47,839 nt of DNA from Deltaproteobacteria bacterium (GTDB lineage Bacteria; Desulfobacterota; Desulfarculia; Adiutricales; Adiutricaceae). Location of the stretch: contig JAISFS010000241.1 in the NCBI GenBank assembly GCA_031263485.1, positions 1 through 47,839 of the forward strand. Reading direction: 5' to 3'. Both the position numbers and the translations under genes were made by a program. Positions 18,627-27,402 of this stretch are shown here, piece by piece. The notes beneath the pieces are model-generated. The model did no database searches, had not been told where the DNA came from, and was given only the letters and a program-made list of their open reading frames with translations. Every line of letters begins with the position of its first letter. Position 1 is the stretch's first letter.

Positions 18627-20483
18627 TTAGGGAGCTTCAGTTTCATGGGATACCGGCAGATTATATCGCCTTATTTCCTCGAATTTGATCTTGACGCCAG
18701 TCCTGCCGACAATCGATACGGCTACTGCCCAGACCTTTTTCCCGTTGCCTAAGAATTCCAGCGCGTATTGTCTGTGATTGATTTGATTCATAGCTTTTGC
18801 CAAGCCCTGATCCAGGAACGTGACTGTCCGATGCTCCCCTTTCCCCTTCGGATTTCGTGCCTTAGGCGAGACACCGCCTTCTCCATTCTGTCCTGCCTTT
18901 TCCGTCACCTCAACATCCCCTGAAACTCGCGGCTTTCCGGACGGATTGTCCAGCGTGCCGTTAACAGACAATTCGGTCGACGGTCCATATTTCACTTCAA
19001 TCACCATGACTTGACCGCGCGTTTCCAACACGAAATCCGGCTCTCCACCCGCAGTGTTCTTTTCAGCGGTCAAAAACCCGCGCGCGAATGACAATGTCGT
19101 ATTCATATGCGACTTGTAGAAACATTCACTCTCGAAATGATAATCGTAAGGGATTCCCGCAAATATGGAAGACAGGCGTTTCGCCGCCTCGTCCGCGCGT
19201 ATATTCAGAAATTCAAAACAAAAATCCTTCGCAAGACTGATATAGCGCGCCTGTTCAGAGACGGAAATATCGGGAAAAGCCATCCCGACCAGATAATCTT
19301 CAGCGTATGACATCCTGACTTCCATGTTGGGTATGCACAAACTGAAAGTCTTATCGGCATAGCCTTTGGTCGAAGCGCCTTCTAGCACTTTGCCAACGGT
19401 CAAATATCCGGTCGACAGAAGCGAGCTTGCAGGTGAAATTGTTTTAGTCTGATGATAGGTAATCATTGCTTCGAATGAACTATTGTTAGAAAGACTTTTG
19501 AAATATCCGTCATCCTGTATCTGCAACTTTTGCAGGAAACGAAGTCCACCTGTATCGTACCAGTAACGTCCGAATGAATTGTATTTAAAAAAATTCAACA
19601 GCGAAACAGGATTGATGACCTTTTTCTTTCCGTCCCAGCTATAGCCGTCGTACCAGTCCATAATCAAACCGAACACGTCATCGACCGACTTGCAAGGCCC
19701 CAGAGACTTGTCGGTTTTCAGTTCCTCGTACGCCTGTTTCACAAATTCGCCGTAATTGGACATAATTTCATTTTGAGTAAAACCGCAAATAGTCGAATAA
19801 TTCGGATCAAACGTAATATCCGTAAAACTGTTCATTCCTGAAATCGCCGATAATTCATTGAATCTTGTGATCCCCGTAATGAATGCGAAACGTATCATGT
19901 CTACGGCAGATTTCAACGAGGTGTAGAACGACGCGAAAAAATCCCTCATATTGCCTAGAACTTCAGGTTTATTGATGTTTGTTACCAACGGATAATCGTA
20001 TTCATCGATAAGGAGGCAAATCCCGTGGGCAAACGTTTTTGTTCGCTTGTCGATCTCAGATGAAGACTGTATTTGAGAATCGACAATCTTGCGAATCAAT
20101 TCGACGAGCGCCGGTCCGCTTTTGTTGTGCTCAAGCTTGTGTCCGAATCTCTTTGCAATGGAACGCAAATGGATTCTCATGCCGATGTTGACGTCAGCCG
20201 GCGTATCCCCATATGAACTCATGTCCAAGCGGATAACGTGAGATCCTTTCCAGTCGTAGACGGGAGTTCTCGTGGCAATATCAAGCGTCCTGAACTTGTC
20301 GATGTTGCCGGAAAGAATCTGCTCGATGGTGCTTAAGAGAAGGGTTTTCCCGAAGCTTCTCGGCCTGGTCAAGAGTACCATTTTAAATTCGCTTGTCAAC
20401 AGATCATGGATAAATCCGGTCTTATCGACATAGATTTCCCCCAGTTCCAACAGTTCCACTCTGTTAGAATACCAATGATTCAT
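18627..20483 (-). CDS. AAA-ATPase-like / PD-(D/E)XK nuclease protein
   Basis: Belongs to the large DUF1703-type family: an N-terminal AAA-ATPase_like domain fused to a C-terminal PD-(D/E)XK nuclease domain. The N-terminus shows EIYVDKTGFI and the characteristic loop RPRSFGKT (residues 40-47, a Walker A variant). LLIDEYDYPL gives Walker B. The nuclease motif is PDFVLE...VIEVKYG (Asp482, Glu495, Lys497). About 618 residues is slightly longer than usual because of a Gly/Lys-rich insert near 520-545. The frame is open to a TTG at 20606; I prefer the ATG at 20483, because family similarity begins there and the upstream part overlaps another small frame. No start has a good ribosome binding site. 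Codon use is AT-richer than in the flanking genes, so it was probably acquired horizontally. The family is often amplified and its role is unproven. Confidence 0.88.
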   Translation of the reverse strand: MNHWYSNRVELLELGEIYVDKTGFIHDLLTSEFKMVLLTRPRSFGKTLLLSTIEQILSGNIDKFRTLDIATRTPVYDWKGSHVIRLDMSSYGDTPADVNIGMRIHLRSIAKRFGHKLEHNKSGPALVELIRKIVDSQIQSSSEIDKRTKTFAHGICLLIDEYDYPLVTNINKPEVLGNMRDFFASFYTSLKSAVDMIRFAFITGITRFNELSAISGMNSFTDITFDPNYSTICGFTQNEIMSNYGEFVKQAYEELKTDKSLGPCKSVDDVFGLIMDWYDGYSWDGKKKVINPVSLLNFFKYNSFGRYWYDTGGLRFLQKLQIQDDGYFKSLSNNSSFEAMITYHQTKTISPASSLLSTGYLTVGKVLEGASTKGYADKTFSLCIPNMEVRMSYAEDYLVGMAFPDISVSEQARYISLAKDFCFEFLNIRADEAAKRLSSIFAGIPYDYHFESECFYKSHMNTTLSFARGFLTAEKNTAGGEPDFVLETRGQVMVIEVKYGPSTELSVNGTLDNPSGKPRVSGDVEVTEKAGQNGEGGVSPKARNPKGKGEHRTVTFLDQGLAKAMNQINHRQYALEFLGNGKKVWAVAVSIVGRTGVKIKFEEIRRYNLPVSHETEAP

Positions 20484-20936
20484 GGACAACGTAGCCGTCG
20501 TCGATTGAATTGTTTTCACGTCACAAAGCCTCTTGCCGGAACTCTCCGCATGACGAATCATAGTAGATCTTGAAAATATCCGGTCCGCTACCGCCTGAAT
20601 TGCCAAGCGTAGACGATAATTTTATCGTCCCATAGACAGCCGGGGCTCCTGCCGGTACTCGCGGCAGGTTCGCAACATAAACCTGTTTTTCCTCTTTACC
20701 ATAACTGATCGTATCATGGTACAGCATCATATCATCTGCCAAAATTTATCGGCAAAATGACGATTGGCTCCCTGGTGCTGATGAATCCTGCCAAATCATG
20801 AGCTAATATACTTGACTATATCCCGGCATTTTCTTTCCGAATGTCATCTCTCGCCAAGTGACGGCGTAATGACCTTTATAATATAGCTGCACTACACATT
20901 TTCGTGTCCGACATGAACCGCTGACTACCCATCATA

Positions 20937-20988
20937 CCTCTCCTCCGCTTTTTGACTGTCCACCTCTCCTCCGCTTTTTGACTGTCCA
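20937..20988. repeat. 26-bp direct tandem repeat, 2 copies
   Basis: Two adjacent identical copies contain TCCTCCGCTTTTTGACTGTC. The function is unknown. Confidence 0.85.
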
Positions 20989-21141
20989 CCTCCAATCACC
21001 TCTAAAAAATCAAACGGGCATGGCGCTAGACGATCAAAAATGAAGGAGATATTGTTCTTGACCAACGCCTTTAGCAAAACATTATTCCCAAGTAAAAATA
21101 GCCAAAATCATCAAGTTCCACACGGGAATCATTGGACAATT

Positions 21142-21252
21142 TCATGATCTGCCATCGTCAGTTTCAGACACTCGACCCTTGACGGAATCCTCCATGTCTG
21201 CCTCCTCTGTATCGTTCATATCCACATCCTCCGCATTGTCGGATAATTGCAT
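21142..21252 (-). CDS. Short acidic ORF, 36 codons
   Basis: It encodes a highly acidic peptide (MQLSDNAEDVDMNDTEEADM... ending in ETDDGRS). A TATAAT (21261-21266 on the minus strand) ends eight bases before the ATG, which would suit a leaderless transcript; there is no ribosome binding site. I do not recognise the peptide. It could be the surviving N-terminus of a decayed gene. Its composition resembles the second short ORF at 21817-21906. Confidence 0.25.
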   Translation of the reverse strand: MQLSDNAEDVDMNDTEEADMEDSVKGRVSETDDGRS

Positions 21253-21816
21253 GCTTGATAATTATAGCCTATCCCATGACACTGTCTATTGTCGAATCAG
21301 GGCAGCCACTCGATCCATTTCGCTCATCGGCATCCAGATTCAGAAATCATATTGCAGGATTCAAATCATCCGCTCCGGTCATGCCAACCGGCGTGATGGG
21401 GAATGCAACAAAACGCTTAACCCCAAATGAAGAAACCTCGACTTGGCTGACCATCCTGACAAACATTATCGTCATCCCTAGCTCGACGCTTTTTTGACAA
21501 TTGCTACACATGAAGGTCCATCGATTGCGCACACCGGAAACCCCATACCTGTCTAACATGCGTGTATAAATGGTTTTGAAGGCTAACGTCGAGAACGATT
21601 GCGGCAGACAAAAAGCGCCCATCTGCAACCATTTGATCCATGCCAATGCCGCGATTAATACGACATTCGCCTAGCTGAAGATTAGGGTCAGTCTGAATAG
21701 TCATCACCATCCTGAATCCGGTTGCTAACGAGAGGCCTCAAGACTAAATCATCCCCTTCACGAAAAATCAAAAATTCCAAAAATTTCAACTTTACACCCT
21801 TGGGGAATCTCAGTGC

Positions 21817-21906
21817 CTATCCTTCAGCCGAATCGATGACATGAACTGAAGCATTCTCGACCCTGTCAGCATCACCAGTTTCGCCATTGACTGCTTCATC
21901 GGCCAT
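21817..21906 (-). CDS. Short acidic ORF, 29 codons, with strong ribosome binding site
   Basis: It starts MADEAVNGETGDADRVENAS and ends after VHVIDSAEG. A near-perfect AAGGAGG lies five bases before the ATG, the best ribosome binding site in this island. It is therefore either a real small gene or the true start of a larger gene truncated by an early stop. No family is recognised, and no continuation in another frame is convincing. Confidence 0.35.
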   Translation of the reverse strand: MADEAVNGETGDADRVENASVHVIDSAEG

Positions 21907-22094
21907 CCCATCCTCCTTTTCCTGAAGAATCATTATCGGATAATAAAAGATAAATCGAAACAAGTCAAATCGTCTTGAAGCCTGTCGTATATTCGCTAAA
22001 GTATTGCCTAGAGCCCATCGGCTGTGTCGGAAAATCCCCTGCACACAACATTCATGCTCGGCAGAATCGCTCTCTCTCACCGGTAGCTTACAAC

Positions 22095-22128
22095 TTTTTT
22101 TTCACCAAGAATTAACTTGGGGAAAAAA
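22095..22128. terminator. AU-rich palindromic hairpin, possibly bidirectional terminator
   Basis: TTTTTTTTCACCAAG pairs with CTTGGGGAAAAAA around an AATTA loop (CCAAG/CTTGG core, one mismatch, then T/A runs). Either strand would give a hairpin flanked by U residues. No adjacent complete gene explains it. Confidence 0.35.
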
Positions 22129-22254
22129 TGCTAGATGCAAGAACTGCTGTTGTAACTACCGTAATTTTAAGTTCAATGATCAAAGAAAAATTCCCTTGGC
22201 ATATGCGTGTATTGTTCGTTTATATCCTCAAGATATAAAAGACGCCACGGTAAT

Positions 22255-22450
22255 AAGTCGGCGCGGTATTCATGGCAACAGCGTAATCAATCGGCGAGGG
22301 ATTCATGATGGAAAGCCGGATGGGGCAACGGCGATCCAAACAAGACAAGTGGACAGTCATACCCTTATAACGGGCACATTTCGCCCACCATTCAGCCTTC
22401 CTGAGGCCAATGACCCGGGGCTTTGCCTGCCTTATGTTGCCGTTCCGGCT
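22255..22450 (+). repeat. Diverged inverted repeat, left copy
   Basis: This stretch is recognisably similar, at roughly two-thirds identity by eye, to the reverse complement of 23325-23510. Shared blocks include TCGGCG.GGGAT.C.TGATGGA and CCACCATT. In the plus frame it reads NRRGIHDGKPDGATAIQTRQ, and the other copy reads VRRGILDGDPHGVATTRT on the minus strand, so the similarity is visible at protein level too. Confidence 0.55.
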
Positions 22451-22980
22451 TATAACGGTTTCGTCATAAATTTTAGTTCAATTGATATTTCGAATATGAT
22501 ATTCAGCGGTTCTGTCGAACCGATGTCACATCTTTTCGACAAAGTTCAGCCTCATCTTAACGAGAGGCAACTGAAACATAACCATTTCCCCGAGCCGTTA
22601 CGGAAATTTTCTCAGGAGGTACAGTTTATGCTGATGAGTCAGTCATAGCACCCGAGCCTGATTTATTTTGCTCATCTTCGAATTTCAATGTTTTCCCGAC
22701 AGGTTATTTATGACATCGAACTGCATCATGCTAAATCGGATAACATACCCGTCAAGCCGTATTGTCCTTCAGGCACTTGATCTGAATCAATCGCATGGCA
22801 AGATGAATCAGTTAATCGGTATTCGTAATCTCTCGCGTAACGCGTTCTAATCCGCTAATCGCCTTGAAATGTCTTGGATATAGATGGAAACGGATATCCG
22901 ATAGTCGAACGATTTTCTTTATTTTTTGAAACTCGAACCCTTGCCGGCCGCGATTACAAATGTTACATTACTGTTATAGC

Positions 22981-23115
22981 GGGCGCCGGAAACGGTAGCC
23001 TTCGACATATGCCCATGGAGGCCCGATGTCCGGACAGGGGCCAGAAACGCGGCGATAGCCGCTCCATGCGGACCGGGTAAGCGCCCTCACGGCTTTGCCG
23101 CGAGGGCGCCCTTTT
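22981..23115 (+). ncRNA. Candidate structured RNA or attenuator with terminator
   Basis: Six bases GGGCGC (22981-22986) can pair with GCGCCC (23081-23086), enclosing a compact fold. The fold has a CCG-GAAA-CGG hairpin with a GNRA loop (22986-22995) and a three-way junction built on CATGGAG/CTCCATG (23014-23020 with 23062-23068). The junction arms are GCCC/GGGC (23021-23024 with 23038-23041) and GCGGC-GATA-GCCGC (23049-23062). The same GCGCCC strand is also the 5' arm of the terminator hairpin that follows, so the enclosing helix and the terminator exclude each other, as in riboswitches and attenuators. No known riboswitch consensus fits, and no clear gene follows. It may be a small RNA or a chance fold in GC-rich sequence. 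Confidence 0.35.
23081..23115 (+). terminator. Rho-independent terminator, plus strand
   Basis: GCGCCCTC-A-CGGC, loop TTT, GCCG-C-GAGGGCGC makes a 12-bp stem with one mismatch, followed by CCTTTT. It is a strong hairpin with a short T run. Nothing upstream on this strand looks like a full gene, which suggests a non-coding transcript. Confidence 0.65.
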
Positions 23116-23324
23116 GTCAGGAGGTTCCCGACTCAGACTCCCGGTCTGATAAAGACGTCAACATCTGACCAAAATTCAACGTGCCAACACAAAAATCTCA
23201 AACCCACAGAATGTTGAACGCATCCGTTGCGGCCCCTCACGGGTACCGGATGGTCGGAAAAAATGCCTTTCGGGACGTTCACGTGCCTCCTTTGACAGTA
23301 ATCATGAACCATTTGCCGGTACCC

Positions 23325-23510
23325 CAATCAGCCGGCTCAACAACCCGAGACCGGTAACGCCCATCCAGCCTCAAACCAAATGGTGGCTGAGATAACAAGA
23401 CGTACCCGTCATTGAGGGGTCACTCCCCAGCAAACATGTTCGGGTCGTCGCAACTCCATGAGGATCTCCATCAAGGATCCCGCGCCGAACTATCGCGATG
23501 GCGTCACGAC
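23325..23510 (-). repeat. Diverged inverted repeat, right copy
   Basis: Reverse-complement partner of 22255-22450. On the minus strand, a second frame after a small insertion continues as PFGLRLDGRYRSRVVEPADW...KGGT before a stop. It aligns in register with PFSLPEANDP... of the other copy. This suggests two decayed copies of one coding sequence. Confidence 0.5.
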
Positions 23511-24261
23511 ATGCCATATCTTCGGTGAACATGAAGACCATTCGACTTTGCCGCTGGATCCTCAAGATCGATGTGGAAACATATATCCTGACGTGTTTGC
23601 GGCGATTTCGTATCCCGACGCGTTTACGCCGGCTCCGATGAATCCCCAATTCTGGGAAATACCACCCCGCTCGCCCGTTGCCCTGGACGAAGCCTCGGAT
23701 TTTGACCAGGACCAGACGATCGCGGTTACGCGATGATCAAGAGTCGGCGGCACATTAGGCGCGGCGCCACCTCCCGGGGCATGCGCCCGATCCTTTCCCG
23801 CGTTCAAGGGGCCCGCCGCGACAGGACTCACCTATCGGAACGGCGCCTGGATAACCGCTGATTCCGCAGGAAACAGGCTTGACAAGGGGCACGGCGTACT
23901 GACCGACCGTCCGCCGAATCCCAGAGCGATTGCCCGTTCCGCCGCTGGCGGGCGATCGATCCCCGTGCCGGATAAGGGGCATGCTGTTCGCCGGACCGCG
24001 CCTCTTCGCCCGACGCCCCTGTCCTGTGCCCCGTTTTCTTCCGAATCACGCTCTTTCCGCCGCGCCATCATGACCGATCCGTAGAGGACCGCCTCCGGCA
24101 TCCGGGATCCGACAGCCGTTCATGGCGATCCAGGCACGACCGCCCGTTTGGCCGTCACTAACTGCCGCACCTTGGCGGAGCGGCATGGAGCCCTGGTGCG
24201 CCCAAGCGCGCCGACCCGATATCGCGGGGCGCCGGAGCGCATCCGGCGCCATGTGCCGGCC

Positions 24262-25242
24262 CTACGGCGCGTAATGAAGCGCCATAAGGGGCGCCGTGTG
24301 CCTCAGTCCCCAGTTCACGTACAGCTTGAGCGCCGGCAGGTTCCAGGAGGCGGTCTCCACCGCGAGCGTACGCGCGCCCTTCTCGTATAGAAGAGCCGAG
24401 AGCGAGGACAGGAGCAGCCTCCCCAGGCCCTGGCCGCGCCTGCGGACGGAAACGTGGAGGATGGTGAGCGCCGCGCGCTTGCCGCTCACCGTGCCGACGG
24501 CCAGGCCCACGGGCTCGCCGAGACGGGTGTCCACGGCCACCAGTGACGGGCAGTCCTTAGAGGCGAGATCGCGCTCGGCCACCATGCGCCAGAGCCTCCC
24601 CGAGAAGTCTTCCGGGAGGAAGGGGCCGTGCAGATGGTGTCCGTCGTAAAAAAGATCCCCCAGCCCGTCCAGAACCGCGGCCGCGTCCTCGCCATCGGTC
24701 CCCCTCACCGTCACCCCGGAGGGTCTGGCGATGACTTGCGCCTCGTCCGGCGGGGCCACGGGGCCCTCCAGGCAGGTGGTCACCTCCGCCACCCGGAAGC
24801 CGGCGTCCGAGAATCCCCTTAAGACCGCAGGATCGTGGGAGGTCTTGACGGACACGAACCTCACGTCCCGGCTTCTTGCCAGCTCCAGCGCCTTGGCCGC
24901 CATGACGCCCGTCTTCCTCTGACGGGCGTCCGGGTCCGGGTCCACCAGAAATGGCCCCTGAAGGATAGCCGAGCCGAAGCCCAGGAGTTCGGTCTCCAAC
25001 CGTCTCGCCCTGTAGAGGAGAAGCCCCATCGCGGGATGGCTGTCCTCGGCCCAGATGACCTGGGCTTTCCCGTCCGCGACCAGCATGGAAGCCTCGCGCA
25101 CCTGGCCCGCGTCCATCACGGGCGTCCACAGCGAGTAAGGCGGGGGGAGCGTCCTCTGCTCGCGGGAGATCAGGGTGAGCGTGGCGGCGAGTATCCTCGC
25201 GGAGGCCTCGTTTCTGTCCCTGAACTGCCTGAGCGGGCTCAC
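24262..25242 (-). CDS. GNAT-family N-acetyltransferase
   Basis: 326 residues with a C-terminal GNAT domain. The acetyl-CoA pyrophosphate loop is RRRGQGLG (about 267-274) after the beta-4 strand ALTILHVSV. It is followed by the conserved VETASWNLPALKLYVNWGLRHT end, the pattern seen in WecD- and RimI-like enzymes. The N-terminal half (about 1-170) looks like a degenerate second GNAT-type unit or substrate domain. The acceptor is unknown. The GTG start overlaps the stop of the upstream radical SAM gene by four bases, so it is translationally coupled and probably works in the same pathway. The transcript would start near 26593. Confidence 0.85.
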   Translation of the reverse strand: MSPLRQFRDRNEASARILAATLTLISREQRTLPPPYSLWTPVMDAGQVREASMLVADGKAQVIWAEDSHPAMGLLLYRARRLETELLGFGSAILQGPFLVDPDPDARQRKTGVMAAKALELARSRDVRFVSVKTSHDPAVLRGFSDAGFRVAEVTTCLEGPVAPPDEAQVIARPSGVTVRGTDGEDAAAVLDGLGDLFYDGHHLHGPFLPEDFSGRLWRMVAERDLASKDCPSLVAVDTRLGEPVGLAVGTVSGKRAALTILHVSVRRRGQGLGRLLLSSLSALLYEKGARTLAVETASWNLPALKLYVNWGLRHTAPLMALHYAP

Positions 25243-26501
25243 TGCGCCACCTCCCCGTCGGTTTCCCGTCCGGCGTAATCGCTTCCTGCGACATCGCCGT
25301 TTCCCGCGCCGGCCCGCGGAGCGCTCCCTCCCCGGTCGGGGCTTCCGCCGTTTCCCGCGCCGGCCCGCGGAGCGCTCCCTCCCCGGACGGGGCCTTCGCC
25401 GTTTCCGGCGCCCGCCAGCGGGGCGCTCGCTCCATCATCGACTCCCTCGCCGTTCCCGCCGTCGGGACCGCACGACTCCAGGGCCTTCTTGAACAGGTCG
25501 TATTTGTCGGTGTTATGGTAGCAGTTCCGGCAGACCGGGGAGGAGTCGTGTCCCAAGGCCCTGCCCACCAGATCCCTCTGTGCCTCGAGCCTGGGATGCC
25601 TCCAGGCCTCAGCAAGGCCCATCTCCCCGAAGCGGCCCACCGTGTGGCATTCCAGACCCTGGGAGTCCTGACCGCAGAACTGCATGGCCCCGTCGTACTT
25701 GACCTCCAGGGCCAGGAACACGTCCACGCATCTGCCGCGGGCGAGTCCGGCCGACTGGCGGTCCAGGTAGGGCGTGACAGCTTCGGTCTCCGCGACGAAG
25801 TTAAGGTTGGTGAGATCGATCGCCACCTTGTCGACGTGCCTGAGCCACTTCCCGCAGAAGGCCTCTGGATCTCGGCCCTCGAGCTCCGTGGCGAGTACCG
25901 AGGTGAGCACGCTCAGGAAAGGCCTCTCTCGGGCGCCCCGCCTCTCGGAGGCCATGAGGATGCGGCTTTCGGTCTCGTTCCAGCTGGCGCCCCGGCGGTT
26001 GAACTCGTACTGTTCCCCGTCCAGGCCCTGGAGGGAGAACTGCAGGTCGTCGACGCCGATGTCCATGAAGCGGTCGAAAAGCCGGGGGGTCAATGCCAGC
26101 GAGTTCGTGTAGATCTTGAGCCTTATCCCCCGCTTCTTGGCATCCTCCGCGAGCTCGCCTATGCGGGGGTGCAGAAGCGGTTCCCCCCACCCCGTGAAGC
26201 GCACCGCCGCTCCAGGATGCCTCGCCGCCTCCGCGAAAATCTCTTTGGCCATGCCCATGTCCATGTCGCCGAGAGGCCTCCGGGAGAGCCTCCGGGAGCA
26301 GAAGAGGCAATCCAGCTGGCAACGGCTGGTGGGCTCCACGTTCACCCAGAAGGGGAAATCCCCCGGCGGGTCGTAGTCCGTGAGCCAGCCCCTGGAGCTG
26401 TATATGCTGTGGAAAGGGTCGCTTTCGGGACCCCGGCGGTAGGAGAGCAACTTTTGGGCCTTCCGGGCCCGCGCGAGTGCGGCGGGCGAAAACTGACTCA
26501 T
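25239..26501 (-). CDS. Radical SAM/SPASM-type protein
   Basis: 420 residues. The radical SAM cluster motif is CQLDCLFC (Cys61, Cys65, Cys68) in the VEPTSRCQLDCLFCSRR context, followed by the SAM-binding GWGEPLLHP. A C-terminal cysteine group (CGQDSQGLEC, then VCRNCYHN) resembles the SPASM/twitch auxiliary cluster. Relatives modify peptides, proteins or small molecules; the substrate here is unknown. From about residue 355 the protein ends in a Gly/Ala/Ser-rich tail made of 17-residue repeats (51 bp each), unlike the family. ATG start at 26501; promoter upstream at 26600-26608. The GNAT gene is coupled at the 3' end. I looked for a short precursor peptide next to the pair and found none. Confidence 0.88.
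   Translation of the reverse strand: MSQFSPAALARARKAQKLLSYRRGPESDPFHSIYSSRGWLTDYDPPGDFPFWVNVEPTSRCQLDCLFCSRRLSRRPLGDMDMGMAKEIFAEAARHPGAAVRFTGWGEPLLHPRIGELAEDAKKRGIRLKIYTNSLALTPRLFDRFMDIGVDDLQFSLQGLDGEQYEFNRRGASWNETESRILMASERRGARERPFLSVLTSVLATELEGRDPEAFCGKWLRHVDKVAIDLTNLNFVAETEAVTPYLDRQSAGLARGRCVDVFLALEVKYDGAMQFCGQDSQGLECHTVGRFGEMGLAEAWRHPRLEAQRDLVGRALGHDSSPVCRNCYHNTDKYDLFKKALESCGPDGGNGEGVDDGASAPLAGAGNGEGPVRGGSAPRAGAGNGGSPDRGGSAPRAGAGNGDVAGSDYAGRETDGEVAQ
25295..25440. repeat. 51-bp tandem repeat in the radical SAM 3' end
   Basis: Copies start at 25295, 25346 and 25397, with a conserved CGCCGTTTCCCGCGCCGGCC at their head; the third copy is more diverged. The unit encodes 17 residues (GSAPRAGAGNGGSPDRG-type), in frame with the radical SAM gene, so copy number can change without a frameshift. 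Confidence 0.9.
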
Positions 26502-26599
26502 TCGTCACGCGGCCATGCGCGGCAGAACCTTGCTGCAGGCGGCATGCGTCAGGGCGCTTGAAAAGGGCTGAAATCCCCGCCTTTCCGGGGGCGGCTCAC

Positions 26600-26608
26600 A
26601 TGATAGCA
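26600..26608 (-). promoter_or_regulatory. Extended -10 element upstream of the radical SAM gene
   Basis: Minus strand TGCTATCAT: a TATCAT hexamer with TG at the extended position. No good -35 lies at 17 bases. The leader to the ATG at 26501 would be about 90 bases, with a CCGCC/GGCGG hairpin. Confidence 0.4.
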
Positions 26609-27360
26609 CACCCTCGCCGTGTCAGAGCCTAAATCCGGCACTGGAAGCCATACCCGGAAATCATCTCCTCTGTTAAGGCATGACCGTCCGGCAGGTATCC
26701 CATCCCGACGGGTTGGTCTGGCGGATCCCGTGATCCCCTGCCGCCTGCGGAACGACCCGCTGGCAGCCGGCTCCGCAGCGCGAACGGGATTAAGTTCACG
26801 TTCCGGACTTAAGACAGCGGCGACGATGCGACGATGAAAATTACGGCAAGCGCCGCACGGCTACAGTGACGAGTAAGGTCAGGATGATGAGGGCGCCGCC
26901 AACTGAAGGGGATTAGTCGAAGAACAGGGAAGAAAGAAGAAAAACCAGAAGAAGATGGGAAGACTGGATAGCGGGTAAGCCCGATAGCCTGATAGCTGGA
27001 AAGCGGAAGAGCGGGAGAGCGGGAAAGCTGATAAGCGTGAGAGCGGGAAAGCGGGAAGAAGAGGATTACGGCAATCTTGGCAACTACCGGCAAGCTGAAG
27101 ATCGCTACGGCGATGACGGACAAGACGGGGAACACACGGGAGACGATGACGAACTCGAGATATGGCTCAGGCCGCCGAACGGCTTTGGTCGTCCTGCCGC
27201 CAAAAGCAAGGGAAGGGACCGCCCGGCGTCTTCCCGCTTCACGGACACGGCCTGGGCCTCGCGACTGGTCCGCGCCCACGACCTTTCCCCGCCGCGACCG
27301 CCATAAGTCGCGGGAACGCCTGGCCAGTCCGGACTGCCGGATCGGTCCGGCGAAACTCAG

Positions 27361-27402
27361 AAAAAAAACGGCCGGTCCCCCCTCGAAAAAGGACCGGCCG
27401 TT
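27361..27402 (-). terminator. Strong Rho-independent terminator, minus strand
   Basis: Perfect 12-bp stem AACGGCCGGTCC/GGACCGGCCGTT (27367-27378 with 27391-27402), then eight T on the minus strand. The nearest minus-strand gene upstream (alkC) stops almost 1.5 kb away, so the hairpin may end an unrecognised RNA or mark a deleted gene. Confidence 0.75.

Larger units (their letters stand above)
20484..24261. other. Lower-GC, gene-poor island
   Basis: No full-length gene is recognised across 3.7 kb of clearly AT-richer DNA. It holds a 26-bp direct repeat (20937-20988), two short acidic minus-strand ORFs (21142-21252, 21817-21906), an AU-rich hairpin near 22095-22128, a diverged inverted repeat (22255-22450 with 23325-23510), and a candidate structured RNA with terminator (22981-23115). 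A 73-codon minus-strand frame (20521-20742) reads like protein (VYVANLPRVPAGAPAVYGTI) but overlaps the AAA gene's upstream region. I think the island holds shattered remnants of acquired genes. Confidence 0.55.

Noticed and set aside
26502-26700. Precursor peptide gene for the radical SAM/GNAT pair
   Set aside because: I looked on both strands near the pair and found no short frame with a ribosome binding site and leader/core character.
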